Of a DNA stretch of 64,000 bases, positions 24,374 through 31,794 are shown piece by piece (position 1 is the first letter of the stretch; the number at the start of each line of letters is the position of its first letter). The notes below the pieces were generated by a model. It had not been told where the DNA came from, did no database searches, and saw only the letters and a list, made by a program, of their open reading frames with translations. The position numbers and the translations under genes are program-made. Origin of the DNA: Streptomyces diacarni (GTDB taxonomy: Bacteria; Actinomycetota; Actinomycetes; Streptomycetales; Streptomycetaceae). The stretch lies in the NCBI RefSeq assembly GCF_003323715.1, contig NZ_QOIN01000046.1, positions 372,001-436,000 of the forward strand, in the 5' to 3' direction.

Positions 24374-25633
24374 TCAACTGGTCGGCAGCTGGAAGGGCAC
24401 CACATTCCACGGGCTGCGCGGCGCCCGCGTCAGGGCGTGGTGGGCCTGGAGGACGGAGGTGTACCAGTCGCCGAAGTGCTCGTCGTCGAAGTGCAGGCAG
24501 CGGCCCATCACGTACGCGGCGGAGAACTCGGCCCAGGACGTGTAGGTGCCGCGCACGCCCGCGCTCACCCGCCCGAGCGCGTCGTACATCTCCGCGCGGG
24601 TCGCGAAGCGGGCGCCGCGGCCCCAGCGGGCCATCTTCGAGCCGCGCCCCAGGTCCCACGCGGCGATGGTGCGGACGCTCTCGTCCGGCCCGAGCAGTCC
24701 GTCGGCACGGAAGCGTGCCTCGTAGCGGAGGATCTTGCCGACCATCTCGCGCATGTCGGCGATGAACGTCTCGAACTCCGTTCCCTCGGGCGCCTCGACG
24801 ACGCGCCGCAACGTGCTCTCCACGCAGTCCCGCCACAGCCCCGCGTCCACCGGGCCGCGGTCCCCGTGCTCCTCGCGCAGCGCCAGCCGCGCGCCCAGCA
24901 CGAAGTCCCAGTACCAGGGGCTGACCTCGCACTCCAGCAACCGCTGCTGGATCTCCAGCCAGTCCTCCCGGTCACCGACACCCCAGAAGTCCTCCAGGCG
25001 TTCGACCTCGCTGCTGTAGCCGGCGCCGTGCCAGTCCAGGGTGTTCCACGGATCGCCGTTGTAGTAGCACAGGTGCGCGCCGCAGGCCAGGCCGTGCAGC
25101 AGCGGTCCGGACCCGGGCGCGCCCGTGAAGCGCGTGACCACACGGTTGAGGAGCCCCTCCGGATCGAACAGCTCCTCGTGCAGGTCCGACCACACCTCCC
25201 GCTCCTCGTCGTCCACCTGGAACATCACCTGGCACGGTGTCGCCGCGTTGACCACCAGCACGTCCACCTCGGGCGGCACGATGTCCGCCAGAGTGCCCAG
25301 GGTGATGAACTCGTAGACCACGTAGGGGTGCGGAGGAGGTAGCACCCCGTCGGTGTAGACCTGCGTCATCGTGCGCACCACGCCGTCGGATCCGGTGACC
25401 TCGCTGGTCCACAGCCGCCGCTCGCCGGGCGCGCGGGTGGTCTGCTCGATCGGCATCGGGTGGTACACACCGTGGTGCGCGAGGGCACGCAGATAGGTGT
25501 AGCTCTCGTCGACCTCGGTCAGCTTGTAGAGCCGCCGCTCCAGGTCGGCCGGTGCCTGCCAGTGGCCGCCGCCCGCGTTCTCGACGACGGGGAAGATGTC
25601 CTCGTGATCGTCCTGCTCGCCTACCGCGTACAC
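24374..25633 (-). CDS. DUF1266-containing protein
   Basis: The 419-residue cytosolic protein ends in a DUF1266 domain (about residues 315-410): TIAAWDLGRGSKMARWGRGARF, EMYDALGRVSAGVRGTYTSW, FSAAYVMGRCLHFDD. DUF1266 is known from E. coli YbeU/YbeR and has no established function; in many bacteria it is linked to polymorphic toxin or contact systems. The N-terminal ~300 residues are Trp- and acid-rich without a motif I recognise. GTG start at 25633. Reads the same way as the XRE gene upstream but 200 bases apart. Confidence 0.75.
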   Translation of the reverse strand: MYAVGEQDDHEDIFPVVENAGGGHWQAPADLERRLYKLTEVDESYTYLRALAHHGVYHPMPIEQTTRAPGERRLWTSEVTGSDGVVRTMTQVYTDGVLPPPHPYVVYEFITLGTLADIVPPEVDVLVVNAATPCQVMFQVDDEEREVWSDLHEELFDPEGLLNRVVTRFTGAPGSGPLLHGLACGAHLCYYNGDPWNTLDWHGAGYSSEVERLEDFWGVGDREDWLEIQQRLLECEVSPWYWDFVLGARLALREEHGDRGPVDAGLWRDCVESTLRRVVEAPEGTEFETFIADMREMVGKILRYEARFRADGLLGPDESVRTIAAWDLGRGSKMARWGRGARFATRAEMYDALGRVSAGVRGTYTSWAEFSAAYVMGRCLHFDDEHFGDWYTSVLQAHHALTRAPRSPWNVVPFQLPTS

Positions 25634-25836
25634 CTTCGCCCCGTTCCGGCCCCGCGCCCTCGCCCCGATCCGGCTCCGTGCCGCGCCGAGGCCCCGTGCA
25701 TGATCCAGTTGGTCACGCTACCGTCCGTTCCGGGCCCGGCGGGGGCCGGGTGGGAACGGCCCGGGGACCGCCACGCGACCGTGGCGGCGCGTCCGAGTGA
25801 CGGCGTCAACCACTCGGTGACGGCGTCGATCTGCGC

Positions 25837-26706
25837 TCACGACCACACCCGTTGGGTGCCCAGCACCTCCAACAGCGCGAGCCGCTCCGCGGCCTGCGAG
25901 CCCCGAGCCGCCGTGTAGAGCACCACCCGCAGCCCCTCGGCCGAGGAGAGGACGTCGCAGTCGAGCACGAGAGGGCCGACCTCCGGATGCTCGACCGTCT
26001 TGGTCGCCCTCGTGTGCGCCCCCACCGCGTGCGCGTCCCACAACCGTGCGAAAGGACGGCTGACCCCGTGCAGTTCGGTGATCAGGCTCCGCAACCCCGC
26101 GTCGTCCGGGTAGCGGGCGGTCGCCGCCCGCAGATCGGACACCGCCGCCGCCTCGAAACGGACCCGCTGCTCCTCGCTGTGCCGCACCCGGCCCGGCGGC
26201 TGCGTGAAGTGCCGCCACACCACATTGCGCTCCCGCCCCCGCAGCCCCGAAGGATCGCCCATGAGAGCCGCGAACAGCGGGTTCCACTCCAGCAGCGTCC
26301 ACGCCGCGTCGAACACCCCCACAGGGGTGGCCGGCAGCTGCTCCAGCAGCCGCGCCACCCCCGGTGACACCTGCGAGGGCATGCGTCCCGTGTCCGGCAC
26401 GGCGCGGCCCGCAAGCAGGAACAGATGCCGCCGCTCCTGATCCGACAGCCGCAGCGCACGCCCCAGCGCGGTGAGGACCTGCTCGGACGGGGACGTCGCC
26501 CGGCCCTGCTCCAGCCGTACGACGTAGTCAACCGACACGCCCGCCAGCGACGCCACTTCCTCCCGCCGCAGCCCGGCCGCCCTGCGGGGCCCTCCCGCGG
26601 GCAGCCCGGCGTCGGCCGGATCCGCGCGATCCCGCCACCCGCGCAGCGCCCTGCCCAGGTCGCTGCCGCTCGTCCGCCCCGCCGCGCCACCGCGCCGGGC
26701 TCCCAC
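25837..26706 (-). CDS. XRE regulator with MmyB/MltR-type ligand-binding domain
   Basis: The HTH reads PRRAAGLRREEVASLAGVSV then DYVVRLEQGRATSPSEQVL (residues ~32-75). The C-terminal ~180 residues are the PAS-like MmyB domain (VGVFDAAWTLLEWNPLFAALMGD, RNVVWRHFTQP, HPEVGPLVLDCDVL), which binds fatty-acyl-like ligands in characterised members. Such regulators are usually divergent from an SDR or aldo/keto reductase that they control, exactly the arrangement here with the SDR at 26832. The start is GTG 26706 with GGAGGGG before it; GTG 26718 is an alternative. Confidence 0.87.
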   Translation of the reverse strand: MGARRGGAAGRTSGSDLGRALRGWRDRADPADAGLPAGGPRRAAGLRREEVASLAGVSVDYVVRLEQGRATSPSEQVLTALGRALRLSDQERRHLFLLAGRAVPDTGRMPSQVSPGVARLLEQLPATPVGVFDAAWTLLEWNPLFAALMGDPSGLRGRERNVVWRHFTQPPGRVRHSEEQRVRFEAAAVSDLRAATARYPDDAGLRSLITELHGVSRPFARLWDAHAVGAHTRATKTVEHPEVGPLVLDCDVLSSAEGLRVVLYTAARGSQAAERLALLEVLGTQRVWS

Positions 26707-26831
26707 CGATCGGTCCACCCCTCCAGTGTCCGGTGGCGACGGCGGTGGGCAAGAGCCCGCCCTGGTACCGCTGTTCCCAGGAAAACGCGGCCACTCCCCG
26801 GCACCCCGTCCCCGGCGGCAGTGTGCAGTCC

Positions 26832-27539
26832 ATGACCACCACACTGATCACCGGGGCCACACGTGGCCTCGGCCTGGAGACCGCACGCGCGCTGTCGGCC
26901 CTCGGGCACACCGTCTACCTCGGCTCCCGCGACGCGGCACGCGGCGAACGGGCCGCCAGACAGACCGGCGGGCACGTCCTCCCCCTCGACGTCACCGATG
27001 AGGCCTCGCTCCACGCGGCCACCGCGCTGCTGCACGAGCGGGAAGACCACCTCGACGTGCTCGTCAACAACGCGGGCATCCCGGGCCCCTTCACCGAGGC
27101 GACCGAACTGACCGGCGACGACCTGCGCACCGTCTACGACACCAACGTCTTCGGCGTCGTCCGCACCACCCGCGCCTTCCTGCCGCTGCTGCGCGCGGCT
27201 GCGAACCCCGTCGTCGTCAACGTCAGCAGCGGCCTCGGCTCCCTCACCGCCGTCGGCGACCCCGAAGCACGCGCGAAGGCCGTGCCCGACTGGATGCCGG
27301 GCCTCGCCTACGCCTCGTCCAAAGCCGCGCTGAACATGGTCACGGCGCAGTACGCGCACGCGCTCCCCGGCTTCCGGATCAACGCCGTCGACCCGGGCTA
27401 CACGGCGACCGACTTCAACGGGCGCACCGGCCACCGCACGGTCGAGCAGGGCGCGCGGATCATCGTGCGCATGGCCTGCGCCGGCCCCGAGGGACCCACC
27501 GGCAGCTACCTCGCCGACCACGGGCGCCTCCCGTGGTGA
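26832..27539 (+). CDS. Short-chain dehydrogenase/reductase, divergent from its XRE regulator
   Basis: The 235-residue SDR has TGATRGLGLETA (cofactor loop), LVNNAGIPGPF, NVSSGLGSL with the catalytic Ser, and GLAYASSKAALNM with Tyr-x3-Lys. The short LPLDVTDEASL segment fits the adenine pocket. ATG at 26832 is preceded by a weak purine stretch. Its stop overlaps the next GTG, coupling it to the DsbA-fold gene. The usual job of such regulator-linked SDRs is detoxification of carbonyls or quinones; substrate unknown. Confidence 0.9.
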   Translation: MTTTLITGATRGLGLETARALSALGHTVYLGSRDAARGERAARQTGGHVLPLDVTDEASLHAATALLHEREDHLDVLVNNAGIPGPFTEATELTGDDLRTVYDTNVFGVVRTTRAFLPLLRAAANPVVVNVSSGLGSLTAVGDPEARAKAVPDWMPGLAYASSKAALNMVTAQYAHALPGFRINAVDPGYTATDFNGRTGHRTVEQGARIIVRMACAGPEGPTGSYLADHGRLPW

Positions 27540-28153
27540 GCGGCCGCACCCCCCACCGGATCGCACTCGTCCACGACTTCGTGTGCGCCCGCTCCTACCT
27601 CGCCTTCACCCGGCTGCGGCGGGCCCACGCCCTGCACCGCGCGGAGGGCGGCACCGCCCGGCTCGTCCTGCGCCCCTACCAGATCCGCCCCGACGCGCCG
27701 GCCGAGGGCGAGCCGCTGTTCGACCTGCACCGTCGCGAACGCGGTGAGGCCGTCGCCCGCGCCATCCGTGCCGACCGCACACTCGGCGCAGCCGACGGCC
27801 TCGACCTGCGCTTCGACCGCGCCGTCTTCACCAACACCCGCGCCGCCCACCACCTCACCGCACAGGCCGCCGCCCAGCACCGGGCCCTCGACATGGCCGC
27901 ACGTCTCTTCCGTGCCTACTTCACCGACGGCCTCAACATCGCCGACCCGCACGTCCTGGCCGACTTGGCCGCCGAGGTGGGCGTACGCCCTGAACCCGAC
28001 CTCGGCGGACACCTCACCGCCGAACTCGCCCGCACCCGGCACCTCGGCAGCCCCACCGGCCCCGTCCTCCTGGCGGACGGCCACCCCGTGCTGTCCGAGG
28101 AGCCGACCGAGGAGGAACTACGCAACTGCCTGCGCACCGGAGCGCCGCGATGA
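27533..28153 (+). CDS. DsbA-fold (FrnE/kappa-GST-like) oxidoreductase with altered active site
   Basis: The 206-residue protein resembles FrnE-type DsbA proteins: IALVHDFVCARSYLAFTRL at the N-terminus, LRPYQIRPDAP, the helical middle and a C-terminal TGPVLLADGHPVLSEEP thioredoxin-like strand. The usual CPWC-type dithiol is reduced to a single Cys (DFVCARSY), so a glutathione-transferase or isomerase-like role is likelier than disulfide exchange. The GTG at 27533 lies inside the end of the SDR gene (overlap 27533-27539). Confidence 0.78.
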   Translation: MVSGRTPHRIALVHDFVCARSYLAFTRLRRAHALHRAEGGTARLVLRPYQIRPDAPAEGEPLFDLHRRERGEAVARAIRADRTLGAADGLDLRFDRAVFTNTRAAHHLTAQAAAQHRALDMAARLFRAYFTDGLNIADPHVLADLAAEVGVRPEPDLGGHLTAELARTRHLGSPTGPVLLADGHPVLSEEPTEEELRNCLRTGAPR

Positions 28154-28166
28154 GAGCCGCGCCCTG

Positions 28167-29009
28167 CTACCTCCTCCCGGTGTCGGTCCCGGACCGCGGA
28201 CGGGGCCGGGGACGCGCGCGGCGCTTCGCGGCCGCGGGCGGCGTCGGTGCGCCGGTCTCGTGCGGGTCACCTGCCGTGGCCGGCGGTGTCGTGGGCGGCA
28301 ACGGGACCGAGGCGGGCGCACCGCCGGACCGCGCGGGTGGCGTGGGCGGGCCCTGCGGCGGCGGAGGCACCCGAGGACCGTCCTCCGCCGAACCGGAGCC
28401 GCCCGCGGGCGGCTCCGTGCCGGAGCGTTCCGTGGCGGGCGGCTCCGTGGCGGGGCGTTCAGGGGCGGAAGGCGGGGTGGAAGGCTTCGGGGCGGAGGGC
28501 TCCGCGGGACGGGGCGCGGCGGCACGGGGCTCAGCGAGGGGAGACTCCGTCGCTCCCGAAACATCCGGCACAGGCCCGTTGGGCACAGGCCCGTGGGGCA
28601 CCGCCCCGTCGGGCACCGCACCATGGGGCACCGTGCCGTCGGGTGACGGCACGGGCGCCGTACTCGGCCGGGCACGCGTTCCGCCCCGTGCCGCGTTGCG
28701 CAACGCCAGCGCGCCCGCCGCCAGCAGCGCCGTGACGACCAGGGCGGCCGCCCAGCCGGGCATCACCGTCGCCAGCAGCAGGCCGATGGCCACCGCCAGC
28801 GCCGCACCCGCGTAGAGCGCGAGGACACCGGCGCCCGTGCTGAGTTTCAGGGCACGGGCGCCCAGCCTGGCGCGGAACTCGGCGCGCAGCTCGTTGTCCA
28901 CGGACTCCAGCTGCTCGCGCATCAGGCGCGCCACCGGCTCGGACAGGTCGCCCGTCGAGCCGGGGCCCGGGGATGCGCCGCTTCTCGGATTGGTCGCCTT
29001 GGCACTCAT
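28167..29009 (-). CDS. Actinobacterial holin-superfamily-like membrane protein with Pro-rich tail
   Basis: The 280-residue protein starts at ATG 29009. Residues ~20-60 are an amphipathic helix (VARLMREQLESVDNELRAEF), followed by two membrane helices (GAGVLALYAGAALAVAIGLL and MPGWAAALVVTALLAAGALA), the layout of the Phage_holin_3_6 (DUF1469) family found in chromosomal genes of actinomycetes. The last ~160 residues are a repetitive Pro/Ala/Glu/Thr tail (VPHGAVPDGAVPHGPVPNGP, ERPATEPPATERSGTEPP) ending in a basic RRARPRPRPR patch. It is probably not a phage gene; there is no phage module around it. Divergent from terD-like. Confidence 0.75.
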   Translation of the reverse strand: MSAKATNPRSGASPGPGSTGDLSEPVARLMREQLESVDNELRAEFRARLGARALKLSTGAGVLALYAGAALAVAIGLLLATVMPGWAAALVVTALLAAGALALRNAARGGTRARPSTAPVPSPDGTVPHGAVPDGAVPHGPVPNGPVPDVSGATESPLAEPRAAAPRPAEPSAPKPSTPPSAPERPATEPPATERSGTEPPAGGSGSAEDGPRVPPPPQGPPTPPARSGGAPASVPLPPTTPPATAGDPHETGAPTPPAAAKRRARPRPRPRSGTDTGRR

Positions 29010-29179
29010 GAGGCGCCGGGTACCCCGCCGCGAAGGGCTATGCCGCCCGCTGCCCGTGCGCCCACTCGGGCGCAAACTCTCCTGAGCCGACCGGCGTTGA
29101 CGTGGCAAGATGGAGACGCCACACGGATCGGCGTACGGCGATCGGCCGCGCGAGGAAGCGGGACGAGGAGGGGTGCACG

Positions 29180-29719
29180 GTGAGCAGTCTCAACAAGGGC
29201 CTCGAAAAGGTGGAGGTCACCCTCAAATGGGATCCCAGTCCCATGGGGGAGCCGGATCACGACCTGGACATAGTGGCCGGCACCTACACCGCCGACGCAC
29301 CCTTCGGTGAGCCCGACTACCTCGTCCACTTCGACAGCCGCTCGCCGGACGGCACCATCACGCTGAACCGCGACAGCAAGACCGGACAGGGCTTCGGCTC
29401 GGACGAGGTGATGACCCTCGAACTCGACCGGCTCGCCGAGACGTACGTCCGCGTCGTGGTCGGCGTCGCCATCCAGCAGGGCGAGGGCCGCAAGACGTTC
29501 GGCCAGATCGAGAACACCGCGGTGCAGATCCGCGAGGGGTACGAGGACCTGTCGGAGAGCGACCTGGCGGGCGTCGAGGGCTCCACTGCCGCCACCGTCG
29601 CGGAGTTCGTCCGGGGCGAGTCGGGGGAGTGGCACCTGAAGATCGTGCTGCGCGGCTACGACGGCACTCCGGAGGAGTTCACCGCCCACATGGGACTCCC
29701 GGAGCAGGGCCGGGCCTGA
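29180..29719 (+). CDS. TerD-family calcium-binding stress protein
   Basis: GTG at 29180 follows CGAGGAGGGG. The 179-residue protein has the TerD fold: GLEKVEVTLKWDPSPMG, DLDIVAGTYTADAPFGEPDYLVHF, PDGTITLNRDSKTGQGFGSDEV, and VVVGVAIQQGEGRKTFGQIEN, with acidic loops that bind calcium in characterised members. TerD proteins link to tellurite resistance and general stress and are numerous in Streptomyces. It lies alone here, without terB/terC neighbours. Confidence 0.93.
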   Translation: MSSLNKGLEKVEVTLKWDPSPMGEPDHDLDIVAGTYTADAPFGEPDYLVHFDSRSPDGTITLNRDSKTGQGFGSDEVMTLELDRLAETYVRVVVGVAIQQGEGRKTFGQIENTAVQIREGYEDLSESDLAGVEGSTAATVAEFVRGESGEWHLKIVLRGYDGTPEEFTAHMGLPEQGRA

Positions 29720-29823
29720 CGTCCGCCGGGCACGCCGCCGTGCAGCCTCGGCCGGCGGGGGGAGACGGAGCACGAAGGGCGGTAGCGGTCGGATGACCGC
29801 CACCGCCCTGCCGCGCCGTCGGG

Positions 29824-31794
29824 CTACAGCTCCTTGATGCGGACGTTGCGGTAGGAGATCACGTCAGTGGTGCTGTGGACCTGCAGGCCCACGTACCCCG
29901 AGGCGTAGCGGCGCCCGTCGGTGCCCGGGTCGTCGTCGCGCGGCGGGTTGAAGACCTGACCGCGGTCGTTTTGGAACTCGTTGATCAGCGTGCCGTTGCG
30001 GTAGAGCTGGTAGTGCTGGTCGATCACCCGGATCTCGTAGTCGTTCCAGGTGCCCTTCGGCGTCACACCGGCGCCGGCGAGGCCGACTCGGTCGAAGCCG
30101 TAGACCGATCCCGTCTTGTACATGTCCCCGTCGGGACGGTCGAAGATCTGCATCTCGTGCCCGTACTTGATGGCCACCCACTCGGGCCGGGACTCCTCCG
30201 GGTGGTCGTGGACGTCGGGGAAGCGGACGAAGACGCCGCCGTTGGCGCGGCCGTCACCGGGTGCGTCGTCGCGGAACTGGAGCTTCAGCGAGAAGTCACC
30301 GTAACGGCGCTTGGGATACCAGAGCATGCCCATGCCCTCGACGGTGTCGTCGCTGGTCATGGAGCCGTCCTCGTTCAGTCCGAACCTGCCGCCGCCGACC
30401 TGTTCCCAGGCGGCGAACGACTCCTCGCTGCCGTCGAACAGGTCGCGGTAGCCGGTGTTCTGACCCGGCGTGCCGATACCGGAACGCTTCGCGGCCTGGT
30501 TGATCAGCTTCCGCTCGCGGGGCACGAGGACACCCTCGTCGAGCAGGTCCTCACTGACGCCGCGCACGTGCTTGAGGAAGAGGGCCTGGGAGGTCCACTC
30601 CTTCTCGTCCTCGATCAGCTCGTTGACGGTGCAGCGGCGCTGCGTCATCCGGTTGGGCACCCCGGTGTCGATGGTGCCGACGAAGACCGTCTCCCGCTCG
30701 TCGTACTCGGGGCAGTTCGGTGCCGGCACGCCACCGCCCGCCACGACGCGGAAGGAGAGCGTGCGCGGCTCGGAGGTGTTGCCCGCCTTGTCGGTGGCCC
30801 GGTAGGCGACCGAGTGGTGCCCGGCCCGGTCGACGACCAGCGGATCGCCGTAGGCCAGGTAGGGGGCGCCGTCGAGCGCGTACTCGATCTTCTCGACGCC
30901 GGACTTGTCGTCCGTCGCCGACAGCGTCACCGTCGCCTTGCCGAGGTAGTTGCCGTCCGAGTTCTTCTTGCCCTCGGCCGCGCCCTCGGTCGTCGGCGGG
31001 GTGGTGTCCACGTTCGGAGGCTCGACGACGGTGAAGCTCGCCGACTTCTCCTCCGCCGCGTTGCCCGCCTTGTCCTTCGCGCGGTAGCGGATCGTGTGCT
31101 CGCCCACGTCCGTGACGGTCACCGGCTCGGTGTAGGCCTGGAACTCGCCCTCGTCGAGCGCGTACTCGATGGTGTCGACACCGGAGTCCGCGTCCGAGGC
31201 GGTCACCGTGACCGTCGCGGTGCCCAGGTAGTTGCCGTCGGCGTCCTTGTCGCCCTCGACCGTCGCCGAGGTCTCCGGTGGCGTGGTGTCCTCACCCGGC
31301 TCCCCGCCGGTCACCACGAGGGTGCCCGTCATCTGCTGATGCCCCGGAATCGTGCAGTGGTACTTGTAGGTGCCCGGGGTGAGGGTGACCTGAGCCGTGT
31401 GCTTGCCGCCCTCGGCGTCCGCGGGCGAGGCCAGGATGTTCAGGCTGACGTCCTGGTTGTAGTCCGGGTCCGAGGTGACGAACGTGAGCGTGTGCGACAT
31501 GCCGGTGGTGTTGCCGGTGGCCGCGCTGTTCTCGAACACGATCGTCGCCTCGCCCGCCACGGCCGTCGCCGGAGCCGAGGCGTACTTGGTCATGTCGTCG
31601 TCGGCCGTCCAGGTCAGCACCTGGTCCGCCGCCTTCGGGGCGTCGTCGGCGCGTGCCGCCGCGGTCGCCTGCCCCTGGCCCCACGCCGTCGCGGACGTCA
31701 GCCCGAGCACCATCAGCAGCGCCGCCAGCACGGCGGTCAGCAGCCTGGCACGCTCCCGTCTTTCCCGTCGTCTTCCCAGGGGCCTCGCGCTCAT
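29824..31794 (-). CDS. Secreted cupredoxin-OmpL47-DUF1080 multidomain protein
   Basis: The 656-residue protein starts at ATG 31794, overlapping the previous stop (ATGA). After a signal peptide (to about residue 48) comes a cupredoxin-like domain (~55-162) with type-1 copper ligands in TGMSHTLTF and KYHCTIPGHQQM. Two OmpL47-type beta repeats follow (~170-265, ~275-365), each with DADGNYLGTATVT...IEYALD...AYxxPxxV...YRAxDKAGN. A Cys-bearing linker leads to a C-terminal DUF1080/3-keto-glycoside-hydrolase-like concanavalin fold (~475-656; GGVFVRFPDV, WVAIKYGHEMQIFD). It is likely an extracellular copper-binding, sugar-acting partner of the ThuA-sugar dehydrogenase fusion upstream in the same operon. 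No substrate can be read from sequence. Confidence 0.88.
   Translation of the reverse strand: MSARPLGRRRERRERARLLTAVLAALLMVLGLTSATAWGQGQATAAARADDAPKAADQVLTWTADDDMTKYASAPATAVAGEATIVFENSAATGNTTGMSHTLTFVTSDPDYNQDVSLNILASPADAEGGKHTAQVTLTPGTYKYHCTIPGHQQMTGTLVVTGGEPGEDTTPPETSATVEGDKDADGNYLGTATVTVTASDADSGVDTIEYALDEGEFQAYTEPVTVTDVGEHTIRYRAKDKAGNAAEEKSASFTVVEPPNVDTTPPTTEGAAEGKKNSDGNYLGKATVTLSATDDKSGVEKIEYALDGAPYLAYGDPLVVDRAGHHSVAYRATDKAGNTSEPRTLSFRVVAGGGVPAPNCPEYDERETVFVGTIDTGVPNRMTQRRCTVNELIEDEKEWTSQALFLKHVRGVSEDLLDEGVLVPRERKLINQAAKRSGIGTPGQNTGYRDLFDGSEESFAAWEQVGGGRFGLNEDGSMTSDDTVEGMGMLWYPKRRYGDFSLKLQFRDDAPGDGRANGGVFVRFPDVHDHPEESRPEWVAIKYGHEMQIFDRPDGDMYKTGSVYGFDRVGLAGAGVTPKGTWNDYEIRVIDQHYQLYRNGTLINEFQNDRGQVFNPPRDDDPGTDGRRYASGYVGLQVHSTTDVISYRNVRIKEL

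Noticed and set aside
28167..29009. Prophage (holin-like gene, with the GH25 lysozyme at 54222)
   Set aside because: The two genes are 25 kb apart, neither has structural phage genes near it, and the holin-like family is common in actinobacterial chromosomes.
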